Positions 55,565 to 64,000 of a DNA stretch of 64,000 nucleotides are shown here, one piece after another. The number at the start of each line of letters is the position of its first letter. Within the stretch, counting starts at the first letter, position 1. The translations under genes were made by a program, and so were the position numbers. The stretch is from an uncultured Pelagibacteraceae bacterium. GTDB taxonomy: Bacteria; Pseudomonadota; Alphaproteobacteria; Pelagibacterales; Pelagibacteraceae. The DNA lies in contig CACAPU010000005.1 of the NCBI GenBank assembly GCA_902534465.1, positions 19,999 through 83,998 on the forward strand, written 5' to 3'. The notes beneath the pieces are model-generated. The model saw only the letters and a list, made by a program, of their open reading frames with translations, was not told where the DNA came from and searched no databases.

Positions 55565-56742
55565 TAAGCAACAAGAAACTCTTTATTTGCCTCTTTGTCA
55601 TACATAGTCATTATAGGATTATCCTCAACTTCGTAAATTTCATCAGAGTAAAATCCGTTAAATTTTGTTCTAAAAGTAAGTCCGTAAGCTCCCAATTGTC
55701 CAAGCTCTATATAATCTTTTTCTTTTATATTGTTGGGCAGGATAAAAGGCCCTTTCATATAATCCATGCTATCACATGTTGGGCCATAGAAATCAAATGA
55801 TGTTAATTTTTTTGAAACAACTCTACCATCAGTTATCATTTTTGAAGGGTATACAATATTTGGAACACCAGCATCAAATAAAGTTCCATACGTTCCATCA
55901 TTTATATAAAGTTTTTGTTTTTTTCTTAAATCTACTCTAACTATTGTTGAACCACTCTCTGCAACAATTGCTCTTCCAGGTTCGCATATAATTTCTGGAA
56001 GTTTTTCTATTTTTAAATTTTCTAAGCTTTTTTTAATTTCATTAAAGTAGTTATCTAATGATTGAGGTATTAGGTCAGGATATATAGTTGGAAATCCACC
56101 ACCAACATTGATTGCATCAGGTATTATTTTTGTTTTTTTTATAATGTTTCCAATTTCAAATATTCCTTTAGAATATGAAATTGGATGCATACACTGTGAA
56201 CCAACATGAAAACTTAGGCCAACCTTTCTTGCATATTGTTTAGTCAATCTAAGAAGCCCTACAGCTTCATTATTAATTGCTCCAAATTTTTTTGATAAAT
56301 CTATCTCTGCATGCTCATTAGATACAGAAACTCTCACAAACAAATTTAAATTTTTTGCATGATTTGTACTCTCAAGAATTTTTATTAATTCATCTTTAGT
56401 ATCTAAAGAGAAAGTTTTTACGTTATATTTAAAGTATGCATCTTTTATACTTTCTCTGCTCTTTACGGTGTGCATATAAGAGCAATCAGCTTTTGGACTT
56501 AATTTTCTAATAGTTTCTATCTCCTTAATAGAGGCTACGTCAAAACTATTTATTCCACTTTCAAGGATAGTGTTTAAAACTACCGGATGAGGATTAGTTT
56601 TTAAAGCATAAAGAATTTTGCCTGGAAAGTTTTTCTGAAAGTATTTAGAGGCAACTTTTATTGACTCTTTTCTAATACAATAAACAGGTTTTGTTGGTCT
56701 CAGTTGATTAACTAACGCTTCAACTGACTTAAATTTTTGCAT
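55564..56742 (-). CDS. Ornithine/lysine decarboxylase-like, fold-type III PLP enzyme
   Basis: KILYALKTNPHPVVL (PLP Lys), SFHVGSQCMHPISY, INVGGGFPTIYPD, EPGRAIVAESG, GPTCDSMDYMKGPF (ODC catalytic Cys region). Confidence 0.9.
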   Translation of the reverse strand: MQKFKSVEALVNQLRPTKPVYCIRKESIKVASKYFQKNFPGKILYALKTNPHPVVLNTILESGINSFDVASIKEIETIRKLSPKADCSYMHTVKSRESIKDAYFKYNVKTFSLDTKDELIKILESTNHAKNLNLFVRVSVSNEHAEIDLSKKFGAINNEAVGLLRLTKQYARKVGLSFHVGSQCMHPISYSKGIFEIGNIIKKTKIIPDAINVGGGFPTIYPDLIPQSLDNYFNEIKKSLENLKIEKLPEIICEPGRAIVAESGSTIVRVDLRKKQKLYINDGTYGTLFDAGVPNIVYPSKMITDGRVVSKKLTSFDFYGPTCDSMDYMKGPFILPNNIKEKDYIELGQLGAYGLTFRTKFNGFYSDEIYEVEDNPIMTMYDKEANKEFLVA

Positions 56743-56776
56743 ATCTGCACCTCTAAAAAAAATTTACAAAAAAAAC

Positions 56777-56817
56777 TGCATATCAAGTATGCAAGTTTCA
56801 TAAATGCAGCATTTATG
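56777..56817. promoter_or_regulatory. Two inverted repeats in odc/regA divergent intergenic region, including 9+1+9 perfect palindrome
   Basis: TGCATA(56777-56782)-TCAAG-TATGCA(56788-56793); CATAAATGC-A-GCATTTATG (56799-56817). Confidence 0.7.
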
Positions 56818-56885
56818 CAAAAAAATTATTAATGTAAAGCAAATAATGCTATTGAAATATTAATTTTTATTTCCATATAGGGGGT

Positions 56886-57449
56886 ATGATTAACCAACCA
56901 ACACTTCAAAAACTGACTGATTTCGAGGATAAATCACTTCTAATAGTCGACGACGATAACCCATTTAGACAGAGATTAGCTAGAGCCATGGAAAAAAAGG
57001 GCTTTAGTGTAACACAAGCTGAGAGTGTAAAAGTTGGAATAGAGACTGTAAAATCTAAAAGTCCAGCATTTGCCGTAGTAGATCTTAGATTAAACGATGG
57101 AAATGGACTAGAGGTTGTAAAAGAAATTCAAAAAGCGAACCTTAAAAGTAGAATTATAATGCTAACTGGTTATGGAAATATTCCCACAGCAGTTGCTGCT
57201 ATTAAAGAGGGGGCAATAGATTATATAGCTAAACCAGCAGATGCAGATGATGTAGAAAAAGCACTTTTAGCAGATCCAAATCAAAAACCAGCTCCACCAG
57301 AAAACCCTATGTCGGCAGACAGAGTTAAATGGGAGCATATACATAGAGTATTTGAATTATGCAATAGAAACGTCTCTGAGACGGCTAGAAGACTAAAAAT
57401 GCACAGAAGAACACTTCAAAGAATACTTTCTAAAAGATCACCAAGATAA
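56886..57449 (+). CDS. regA: RegA/PrrA/ActR-type response regulator with Fis-like HTH
   Basis: LLIVDDDNPFRQRLARAMEKKGFSV, VVDLRLNDGNGLEVV, C-term NVSETARRLKMHRRTLQRILSKRSPR. Confidence 0.93.
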   Translation: MINQPTLQKLTDFEDKSLLIVDDDNPFRQRLARAMEKKGFSVTQAESVKVGIETVKSKSPAFAVVDLRLNDGNGLEVVKEIQKANLKSRIIMLTGYGNIPTAVAAIKEGAIDYIAKPADADDVEKALLADPNQKPAPPENPMSADRVKWEHIHRVFELCNRNVSETARRLKMHRRTLQRILSKRSPR

Positions 57450-57450
57450 A

Positions 57451-58380
57451 CTAATTTTTAGTAAGTCTTAAAAATACATCTTCAAGATCACCATCATCAG
57501 TTGAAATATCCTTAATTAATACACCTTGTTTTTTTATTTCCGCAATAATTTTATCAATGCTTAATTTACTTTTCTCATATGACAAAACTAATTTTTTTTC
57601 CTCATTTGAGATTATTTTTACAGATTCGAATAGGCCATCTTTAATGTTAGTTTTTTTATCTAACATAAAATAAACAATTTTAGTCTGAATTCTTTCTAAA
57701 AGGTTTTTTGTTGTATCTAAGGCAACTAAATTTCCTTCACTTAAAATACCTATTCTATCACACATTTTTTCTGCTTCTTCAAGATAATGAGTTGTAAGTA
57801 TAGTTGTTACACCTTGTTTATTTAGCGATTTTACGTTTTCCCACAGAGTTGTTCTTAGCTCCACATCCACACCTGCAGTTGGTTCATCTAAAATAATAAT
57901 TGGAGGTTGATGAACCATAGCTTTAGCTACTAATAATCTTCTCTTCATGCCTCCTGATAAACTTCTAGCATAACTGTCAGCTTGATCTTCTAATGATACC
58001 AATTTTAATATCGTATCTGTGATTCTATCTTTATCCTTTATGCCATACAAGCCTGCTTGAAGTTCTAACAATTTTCTAGGACTAAAAAATGGATCAAAAT
58101 TAACTTCTTGTGGAACAATGCCGATAGATGCTCTAACTTGTCTTGGGTTTTTATCTAAGTTGAAACCCCAAACATTAACTTCACCACCAGATTTTATGAC
58201 TGACCCACCTAATATGTTAATAAATGTGCTCTTTCCAGCCCCGTTTGGTCCTAATAATCCAAAGATTTCACCCTCTTTCACTTCTAAGTTTAAATTATTG
58301 AGGGCATGAATTTGTTTGGAGCCATATTTTGAATATACTTTATTTAAGTTTTTAACAGTTAATACGTTTTTTTTATTCAT
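57451..58380 (-). CDS. ABC transporter ATP-binding protein (ABC-2 type)
   Basis: GLLGPNGAGKSTFINILGG, YARSLSGGMKRRLLVAKAMVHQPPIIILDEPTAGVD. Confidence 0.92.
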   Translation of the reverse strand: MNKKNVLTVKNLNKVYSKYGSKQIHALNNLNLEVKEGEIFGLLGPNGAGKSTFINILGGSVIKSGGEVNVWGFNLDKNPRQVRASIGIVPQEVNFDPFFSPRKLLELQAGLYGIKDKDRITDTILKLVSLEDQADSYARSLSGGMKRRLLVAKAMVHQPPIIILDEPTAGVDVELRTTLWENVKSLNKQGVTTILTTHYLEEAEKMCDRIGILSEGNLVALDTTKNLLERIQTKIVYFMLDKKTNIKDGLFESVKIISNEEKKLVLSYEKSKLSIDKIIAEIKKQGVLIKDISTDDGDLEDVFLRLTKN

Positions 58381-58430
58381 TTGAGGGCATACATTTATTA
58401 CATTTAAAGAAATTAAGATATCATTACATT

Positions 58431-61205
58431 ATGGAGAAAATTAAAAAAAGTGACCATTTTTACTTAATAGACGGCTCAGGGTACATTTTCAGAGCATATT
58501 ATGCTTTACCACCTTTAACTAGAAAAAGTGACGGTTTACCAGTTGGAGCAGTAAGTGGATTTTGTAACATGCTATTTAAATTATTAGAAGACTCTAAATC
58601 AAATGACAACTCAGAAAAACCTACACACTTTGCTGTAATATTTGACTCAGCGAGAAAGAATTTTAGAAATGAAATTTATTCTGAATACAAAGGAAATAGA
58701 TCTGATGCACCTGATGATTTAATTCCTCAATTTGAATATATAAGAAAATCTGTAGAGGCATTTAATTTACCTTCGATTGAGTTAATAAATTATGAGGCAG
58801 ACGATTTGATAGCAACTTATGTAGAGAAAATTTTGGATTTAGGTGCAAAAGTTACGATAGTTTCATCTGATAAAGATTTAATGCAACTATACAAAAAGGG
58901 TGTCAGAATTTATGATCCCATGAAGAATAAATTTATCAATAAAGATGATGTGTTAAATAAATTTGGTGTTACTGCAGAAAAAGTAATAGATGTTCAATCT
59001 TTAGCTGGCGACAGTACAGATAATGTTCCTGGTGTTCCTGGTATCGGAGTAAAGACTGCAGCAGAGTTAATAAATCAATATGGTACTTTAGAAAATTTAT
59101 TGAAGAATGCGTCTAAAATAAGACAAAATAAAAGAAGAGAAACTTTAATAAATAATAAGGAAGATGCAATTGTTAGTAAAAAACTTGTCACATTAAAAAA
59201 AGATGTACCAGTAAAAAATAAAATAGAGGAGTTTATATTAAAAAATGTTGATAAAGATAAACTTTATTCTTTTTTAAGAGAAATGGAATTCAATAGGTTG
59301 TTGAGTTCTGCTATTTCAAAATATGGGAGCGCAAGTGATCAGGCAACCAAAGATATTGAAAAAAATTTAGACAAATTATCAGAAATTAAAAAAAGCAATT
59401 ATCAACTAATAAAAAATGAGAAAGAAGTTGAGGATTGGATGAAACAATCTGAGGAAATAGGAGAATTTGCAATTGATACTGAAACAACTTCATTAGATCC
59501 TCACACAGCAAAATTAGTAGGTATTTCAATTTCTAATAGAATTGGAAAAGCTTGCTACATTCCACTTAATCACGTTAGTGGAGACAATTTAGATGAAAAA
59601 AAGATATTAAAAATTTTAAAGAGTTATTTAGAGGATGGAAGTATTAAAAAAATAGGCCAAAATATTAAGTTTGATTACATTGTTTTTTATCACCGGGGAA
59701 TAACTATAAATGCAATGGAAGATACCATGCTTATGTCTTACACATTAGATGCTGGAAAAAATAGACATAATATGGATACTCTTTCAGAGATCCATCTTGG
59801 TCATAAAACTATTAAATATAAGGATTTAGTTGGAACTGGAAAAAAACAACTTAACTTTTCTCAAGTCAACATAGCGCAAGCCAAAGATTATGCAGCAGAA
59901 GACTCAGATATTACATACCGATTATACAAAATCTTTCTTAAATCTTTGAAGACTGAAAAGTTACTTAATATTTACGAGTTATTTGAGAAACCTTTAATAA
60001 AAATACTTGCAGAAATGGAGATAAAAGGAATTAAACTTGATAAATCTTCACTTAATAAATTGTCCTCAAAATTTTCTAAAAAAATCGAAAAATTAGAAAA
60101 ATCGATTTTTAAAATTTCAAAAAAAACATTTAATATTGGATCAACAAAACAGCTTGGTGAGATTATGTATAACGATTTAAAAATTGCAGCTCTTAAGAAA
60201 ACTAAAAAAGGAAGTTTTGCCACTAGTGCTTCTGTTTTAGAAGATTTGGCTTTTAAAGGCTATGAGTTTCCAAAATTAATCCTGGAGTGGAGACAAATAA
60301 GTAAACTTAAGAATACGTATTCAGATGCGTTACCTGAACATATAAATCATAATACTCAGAGAGTGCATACATCATTTTTATTAGCAGCTACTTCTACAGG
60401 CAGGTTGGCTTCAAGTGATCCAAATTTACAAAATATTCCAATAAAATCTGACGATGGTAAAGATATAAGAAGAGCTTTTGTTTCAGAAAAAAATAATAAA
60501 TTAATATCAGCAGACTATAATCAGGTTGAGATGAGGATATTAGCTGATTTAGCTGATGTTAAACAATTAAAAAAGGCTTTTGTAAATAATGAAGATATAC
60601 ACACATTAACTGCAAGTCAGGTTTTTGGAAAAGAAATTAATAAAATTGATTCTGAGACTAGAAGAAAAGCAAAGGCGATCAATTTTGGAATAATTTATGG
60701 AATCTCACAATATGGTTTAGCAAAACAAATTAATGTTTCAAATAATGAAGCAGAGGAATTTTTAAATTCCTATTTCAAAAAATTTCCTGAAATTAAAGAT
60801 TACATGAAAACAACAGTAAATTTCTGCAGAAAAAGTGGATATGTTAGTAATATTTTTGGAAGAAAAACACACTTAACTGGCATTAATGATAAGAATTATA
60901 ATGTTCGAAATTTTCAAGAGAGGGCAGCAATAAATGCTCCAATTCAAGGGTCAGCTTCAGAAATAATGAGGTTAGCGATGATAAGGATAAATAAAGAATT
61001 ATCAAAAGATAAAAAGAATAGCCTTAAGATGCTTTTACAAATACATGATGAGTTAATATTTGAGGAAAATTTAAAAAAAACCAAAAAAAGTACCAAATTA
61101 ATAAAAGATTTGATGTTGAGTGTGAAAGATAGTCAACTTCATTCATTTTCCATACCACTTTTAGTGGACATAAACATTGGAGAAAATTGGGGAGAACTTC
61201 ATTAG
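58431..61205 (+). CDS. polA: DNA polymerase I (5'-3' exo, 3'-5' exo and polymerase domains)
   Basis: YLIDGSGYIFRAYYALPP, FAIDTETTSLDPHTAKLVGISIS, SADYNQVEMRILADLA, RRKAKAINFGIIYGIS, QIHDELIFE. Confidence 0.97.
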   Translation: MEKIKKSDHFYLIDGSGYIFRAYYALPPLTRKSDGLPVGAVSGFCNMLFKLLEDSKSNDNSEKPTHFAVIFDSARKNFRNEIYSEYKGNRSDAPDDLIPQFEYIRKSVEAFNLPSIELINYEADDLIATYVEKILDLGAKVTIVSSDKDLMQLYKKGVRIYDPMKNKFINKDDVLNKFGVTAEKVIDVQSLAGDSTDNVPGVPGIGVKTAAELINQYGTLENLLKNASKIRQNKRRETLINNKEDAIVSKKLVTLKKDVPVKNKIEEFILKNVDKDKLYSFLREMEFNRLLSSAISKYGSASDQATKDIEKNLDKLSEIKKSNYQLIKNEKEVEDWMKQSEEIGEFAIDTETTSLDPHTAKLVGISISNRIGKACYIPLNHVSGDNLDEKKILKILKSYLEDGSIKKIGQNIKFDYIVFYHRGITINAMEDTMLMSYTLDAGKNRHNMDTLSEIHLGHKTIKYKDLVGTGKKQLNFSQVNIAQAKDYAAEDSDITYRLYKIFLKSLKTEKLLNIYELFEKPLIKILAEMEIKGIKLDKSSLNKLSSKFSKKIEKLEKSIFKISKKTFNIGSTKQLGEIMYNDLKIAALKKTKKGSFATSASVLEDLAFKGYEFPKLILEWRQISKLKNTYSDALPEHINHNTQRVHTSFLLAATSTGRLASSDPNLQNIPIKSDDGKDIRRAFVSEKNNKLISADYNQVEMRILADLADVKQLKKAFVNNEDIHTLTASQVFGKEINKIDSETRRKAKAINFGIIYGISQYGLAKQINVSNNEAEEFLNSYFKKFPEIKDYMKTTVNFCRKSGYVSNIFGRKTHLTGINDKNYNVRNFQERAAINAPIQGSASEIMRLAMIRINKELSKDKKNSLKMLLQIHDELIFEENLKKTKKSTKLIKDLMLSVKDSQLHSFSIPLLVDINIGENWGELH

Positions 61206-61256
61206 TAAACAAACAATTGCCCTAATATGAACAATTTAGTATTTTTATTTTAGATT

Positions 61257-61961
61257 ATGTCTCAAACAATTGCTTTAGTAGATGATGACAGAAACCTTTT
61301 AACATCTGTGCAGATGGCACTAGAGGAAGAGGGTTTTAAAGTACAAACTTATATTGATGGAGAAAATGCACTTGTTGGATTAACAAGAACGCCACCTGAT
61401 TTAGCAGTTATTGATATAAAAATGCCAAGAATGGATGGTGAGGAACTCTTAAGAAAATTAAGAAAAAAAACATCTATGCCAGTTATTTTTTTAACATCTA
61501 AAGATCAAATCACTGACGAAGTAAGTGGCTTAAAACTGGGTGCAGACGATTTTGTTGGTAAAACAGGAGGGTTTTCAACAAAAGTTCTAGTTGAAAGAAT
61601 AAAAGTTCAATTAAGAAAAAAAGATAAAGATATAAATATTGAGGAAAATAAAAATATTATATCACACGGTAAATTAAAATTAGACCCATCTCAGCTTGAA
61701 TGTGAGTGGGATGGAAAACAACTGCCAGACAAGCTTACTACAACGGAATTTAAAATTGTGGAGGAGTTGGCAAAAAGACCAGGAATGATTAAGGAAAGAG
61801 CTTTACTTATGGAAGTCGCTTATCGAGAGGATACCGATATAGAGGATAGAACAATTGATAGCCATGTTAAAAGAATAAGAAAAAAGTTCAAGAAAGTAGA
61901 TATTAATTTTTCAGCAATTGAAACAAGATATGGAAGTGGATATAGATGGAATGTTAAATAA
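61257..61961 (+). CDS. chvI: ChvI-family OmpR-type response regulator
   Basis: IALVDDDRNLLTSVQMALEEEGFKV, VIDIKMPRMDGEELLRKLRKKTSMPVIFLTSKD, C-term DRTIDSHVKRIRKKF...RYGSGYRWN. Confidence 0.9.
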   Translation: MSQTIALVDDDRNLLTSVQMALEEEGFKVQTYIDGENALVGLTRTPPDLAVIDIKMPRMDGEELLRKLRKKTSMPVIFLTSKDQITDEVSGLKLGADDFVGKTGGFSTKVLVERIKVQLRKKDKDINIEENKNIISHGKLKLDPSQLECEWDGKQLPDKLTTTEFKIVEELAKRPGMIKERALLMEVAYREDTDIEDRTIDSHVKRIRKKFKKVDINFSAIETRYGSGYRWNVK

Positions 61962-61966
61962 TTCTT

Positions 61967-63472
61967 ATGGGAAAAATATTAAAAAACCTTTCTATATTAC
62001 AGAAATTTTTATTTATTAATTTAGTAGTATTTATTGTTTTAGGAATATTTACTTTTTTTTATCTTGGGACAATTCAGAAAGATTTAATTTCAGTAAAAGA
62101 GAAAAGTCATTCAGAAATTATTAATCAAACAATTTTTAATTTAGATAAATCAGATATTAAATTTACTAGGAATGGTATTAATGAATTTCTTTTCTCAAAA
62201 AAATCAAGATTTCCATACTTTGAAAAATTAGATAGAGTAATATTTTTTGATGATAAGTTAAATTTAGTAGGAGATACTAGATCGATACCTTCCTCAGAAA
62301 TGATTATTGAAGATTTATTAGAAAATTCCGACAATAAAAAAAATATTTCAAAAAATACTAAAAATATTACCACTGTTTTTGATGAGGATGTTAAAAATTA
62401 CGATATTTCTAAATCTGAAATTTTAATTACTAAAGTTAAAGAGGTAGATGGACAGCATTTTGTTTATAGCTTACAAAATGTGAAATATAAAAAAACTAAT
62501 GGTTTTATTCTTATTTCCGAAAATGCTGATAGTATAATTCAAAAAATTGCTGAGAGAGAAAAATTCATTATAAGAACGGCTATAGCAGTTTTTCTGGTTA
62601 TTTTAATATTTTCTTATGTTTTAAATAGATATTTTCTTAAACCAATTAAAAATTTAGTTTCTTATACAAAAATTATTAAGAACAAAAGTAAAGAGAAAGC
62701 AGATATAGAAAGTGTAAAAAAAAGAAATGATGAATTAGGTATACTTTCAAAGTCACTAGATGAAATGACTAATGAATTAAATAAAAGAATTACAACTGCA
62801 GAAAATTACTCAACTGATTTACTTCATGAAATTAGAAATCCATTAGCTTCCCTTAAAAGTGCCTCAGAGGTGATTTATGATACTGATGATAAAGAAAAAA
62901 GAAATAAATTGATTAATATTGTTTCGCATGATGTGGAAAGAATAGAGAGACTTATTACAGATTATTCTCAAATGTTGAAAGATGAGGTTGTGATTTCAAC
63001 TGAAAAAATGCAAAAAATTGATATTAAAGATATAGCAAGTTCAGTTGTTGATGATTTTAACAACATTTATAATTCAAAGAGAAATATAGATATTAAATTA
63101 AAATCAAATGGATCTGAAAACTATTTCATTTATGGAATTAATAACAGAATAGAGCAAATAATTGCAAATTTATTAGAAAACTCAATTTCATTTAGTAGCC
63201 CAAATCAAGAAATAATAGTTAATGTTTTTAATAATAAAGATGGAAATCCTTCAATTGCAGTAATTGACGAGGGCACCGGATTTATTGAAAAAGATACTAA
63301 TAAAATTTTCAATAGATTTTATAGTAATAGACCAAAAAATTTTGGTGAACATTCTGGATTAGGTCTAAATATAGTAAAAAACTTAGTAGAATTGCACAAT
63401 GGTCAAATTAAAGCTGAAAATAATGCAAACAAAGGTGCAAAAGTTGAAATTATTTTCCCCTCGACCCAATGA
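61967..63472 (+). CDS. chvG: ChvG-like sensor histidine kinase
   Basis: Two TMs, HAMP, H-box YSTDLLHEIRNPLASLKSASEVI, FNRFYSNRPKNFGEHSGLGLNIVKNLVELHNGQI; adjacent to chvI. Confidence 0.88.
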   Translation: MGKILKNLSILQKFLFINLVVFIVLGIFTFFYLGTIQKDLISVKEKSHSEIINQTIFNLDKSDIKFTRNGINEFLFSKKSRFPYFEKLDRVIFFDDKLNLVGDTRSIPSSEMIIEDLLENSDNKKNISKNTKNITTVFDEDVKNYDISKSEILITKVKEVDGQHFVYSLQNVKYKKTNGFILISENADSIIQKIAEREKFIIRTAIAVFLVILIFSYVLNRYFLKPIKNLVSYTKIIKNKSKEKADIESVKKRNDELGILSKSLDEMTNELNKRITTAENYSTDLLHEIRNPLASLKSASEVIYDTDDKEKRNKLINIVSHDVERIERLITDYSQMLKDEVVISTEKMQKIDIKDIASSVVDDFNNIYNSKRNIDIKLKSNGSENYFIYGINNRIEQIIANLLENSISFSSPNQEIIVNVFNNKDGNPSIAVIDEGTGFIEKDTNKIFNRFYSNRPKNFGEHSGLGLNIVKNLVELHNGQIKAENNANKGAKVEIIFPSTQ

Positions 63473-63514
63473 AAAGTTGATTATTATAAATAAAGTTGCT
63501 ACAAGCCCAAGTTT

Positions 63515-64000
63515 ATGACAGATTATAAAGTAAAAGATATCAATGAAGCAGACTTTGGAAGAAAAGAAATTTCGTTAGCAGAAACAGAGATGCCAGGTTT
63601 AATGGCATTAAGAAAAGAATATAAAGGTAAACATCCTTTAAAAGGTGCAAGAATTTTAGGTTGTCTACATATGACAATCCAAACAGCAGTTTTAATTGAG
63701 ACTTTAGTAGATTTAGGAGCTGAAGTCAGATGGTCTTCATGTAATATCTTCTCTACTCAAGACCATGCAGCAGCTGCGATAGCAAAAGCCGGTATTCCAG
63801 TATTTGCATGGAAAGGTGAGTCCGAAGAGGAGTATTGGTGGTGTGTAAGACAAACTATCGAAGGTAAAAAAGACTGGAAACCTAACATGATTTTGGATGA
63901 TGGTGGAGATCTTACCGCACTTATGCATAAAGACTATAAAGATTTAATGAAAGACATAAAAGGATTGAGTGAAGAAACAACTACTGGAGTATTGGCTCTT
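63515..64000 (+). CDS. ahcY: Adenosylhomocysteinase, 3' truncated by window edge
   Basis: From ATG 63515: [64 protein letters not shown]...; open at the edge so missing from track. Confidence 0.95.
   Translation, partial: MTDYKVKDINEADFGRKEISLAETEMPGLMALRKEYKGKHPLKGARILGCLHMTIQTAVLIETLVDLGAEVRWSSCNIFSTQDHAAAAIAKAGIPVFAWKGESEEEYWWCVRQTIEGKKDWKPNMILDDGGDLTALMHKDYKDLMKDIKGLSEETTTGVLAL

Noticed and set aside
63473-63514. SAH/SAM riboswitch before ahcY
   Set aside because: Only 42 nt between chvG stop and ahcY start, with no recognisable SAH or SAM aptamer signature.

Overview
The window looks like a streamlined, AT-rich alphaproteobacterial chromosome of the SAR11/Pelagibacter type. DmdA, the SAM-II leader, the ffh leader, RegA and ChvIG all point that way. 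It is almost wall-to-wall coding, with no tRNA/rRNA genes, CRISPR arrays or mobile elements seen. Blocks in order: partial dapF(-); ffh with a GC-rich structured leader, then rpsP-trmD-rplS; leuCDB; a DMSP-demethylation cassette (dmdC-dmdB-dmdA); asd; a TCA super-cluster (sdhCDAB-mmsA-mdh-sucCDAB-lpd); a TPR/sulfotransferase; priA-atpHAGDC; a minus-strand block rppH-ctpA-rsfS-nadD-proA-proB-obgE-rpmA-rplU; gloB-metW-metX with a SAM-II riboswitch; hisC-tyrA; NlpC/P60-AmpG-TrkH; class I lysS-pyrD; rpmB-yhhQ; a polyamine operon (ODC-like, DHS-like, aguB, aguA); regA; an orphan ABC ATPase; polA; chvI-chvG; partial ahcY. The observations most worth follow-up are: (1) the ffh leader, with mutually exclusive stems and a long-range helix, mis-covered by an over-extended ORF; (2) the SAM-II riboswitch starting almost at the predicted metX transcription start; (3) a 51-bp exact direct repeat in the acidic/basic tails of S16 and L19 that flanks trmD; (4) the deoxyhypusine-synthase homologue in a polyamine operon, with a large palindrome in the regA intergenic region; (5) lineage deletions in conserved gene orders (rimM; hprK/PTS between chvG and ahcY). 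I did not find a convincing wholly new defence or mobile system.
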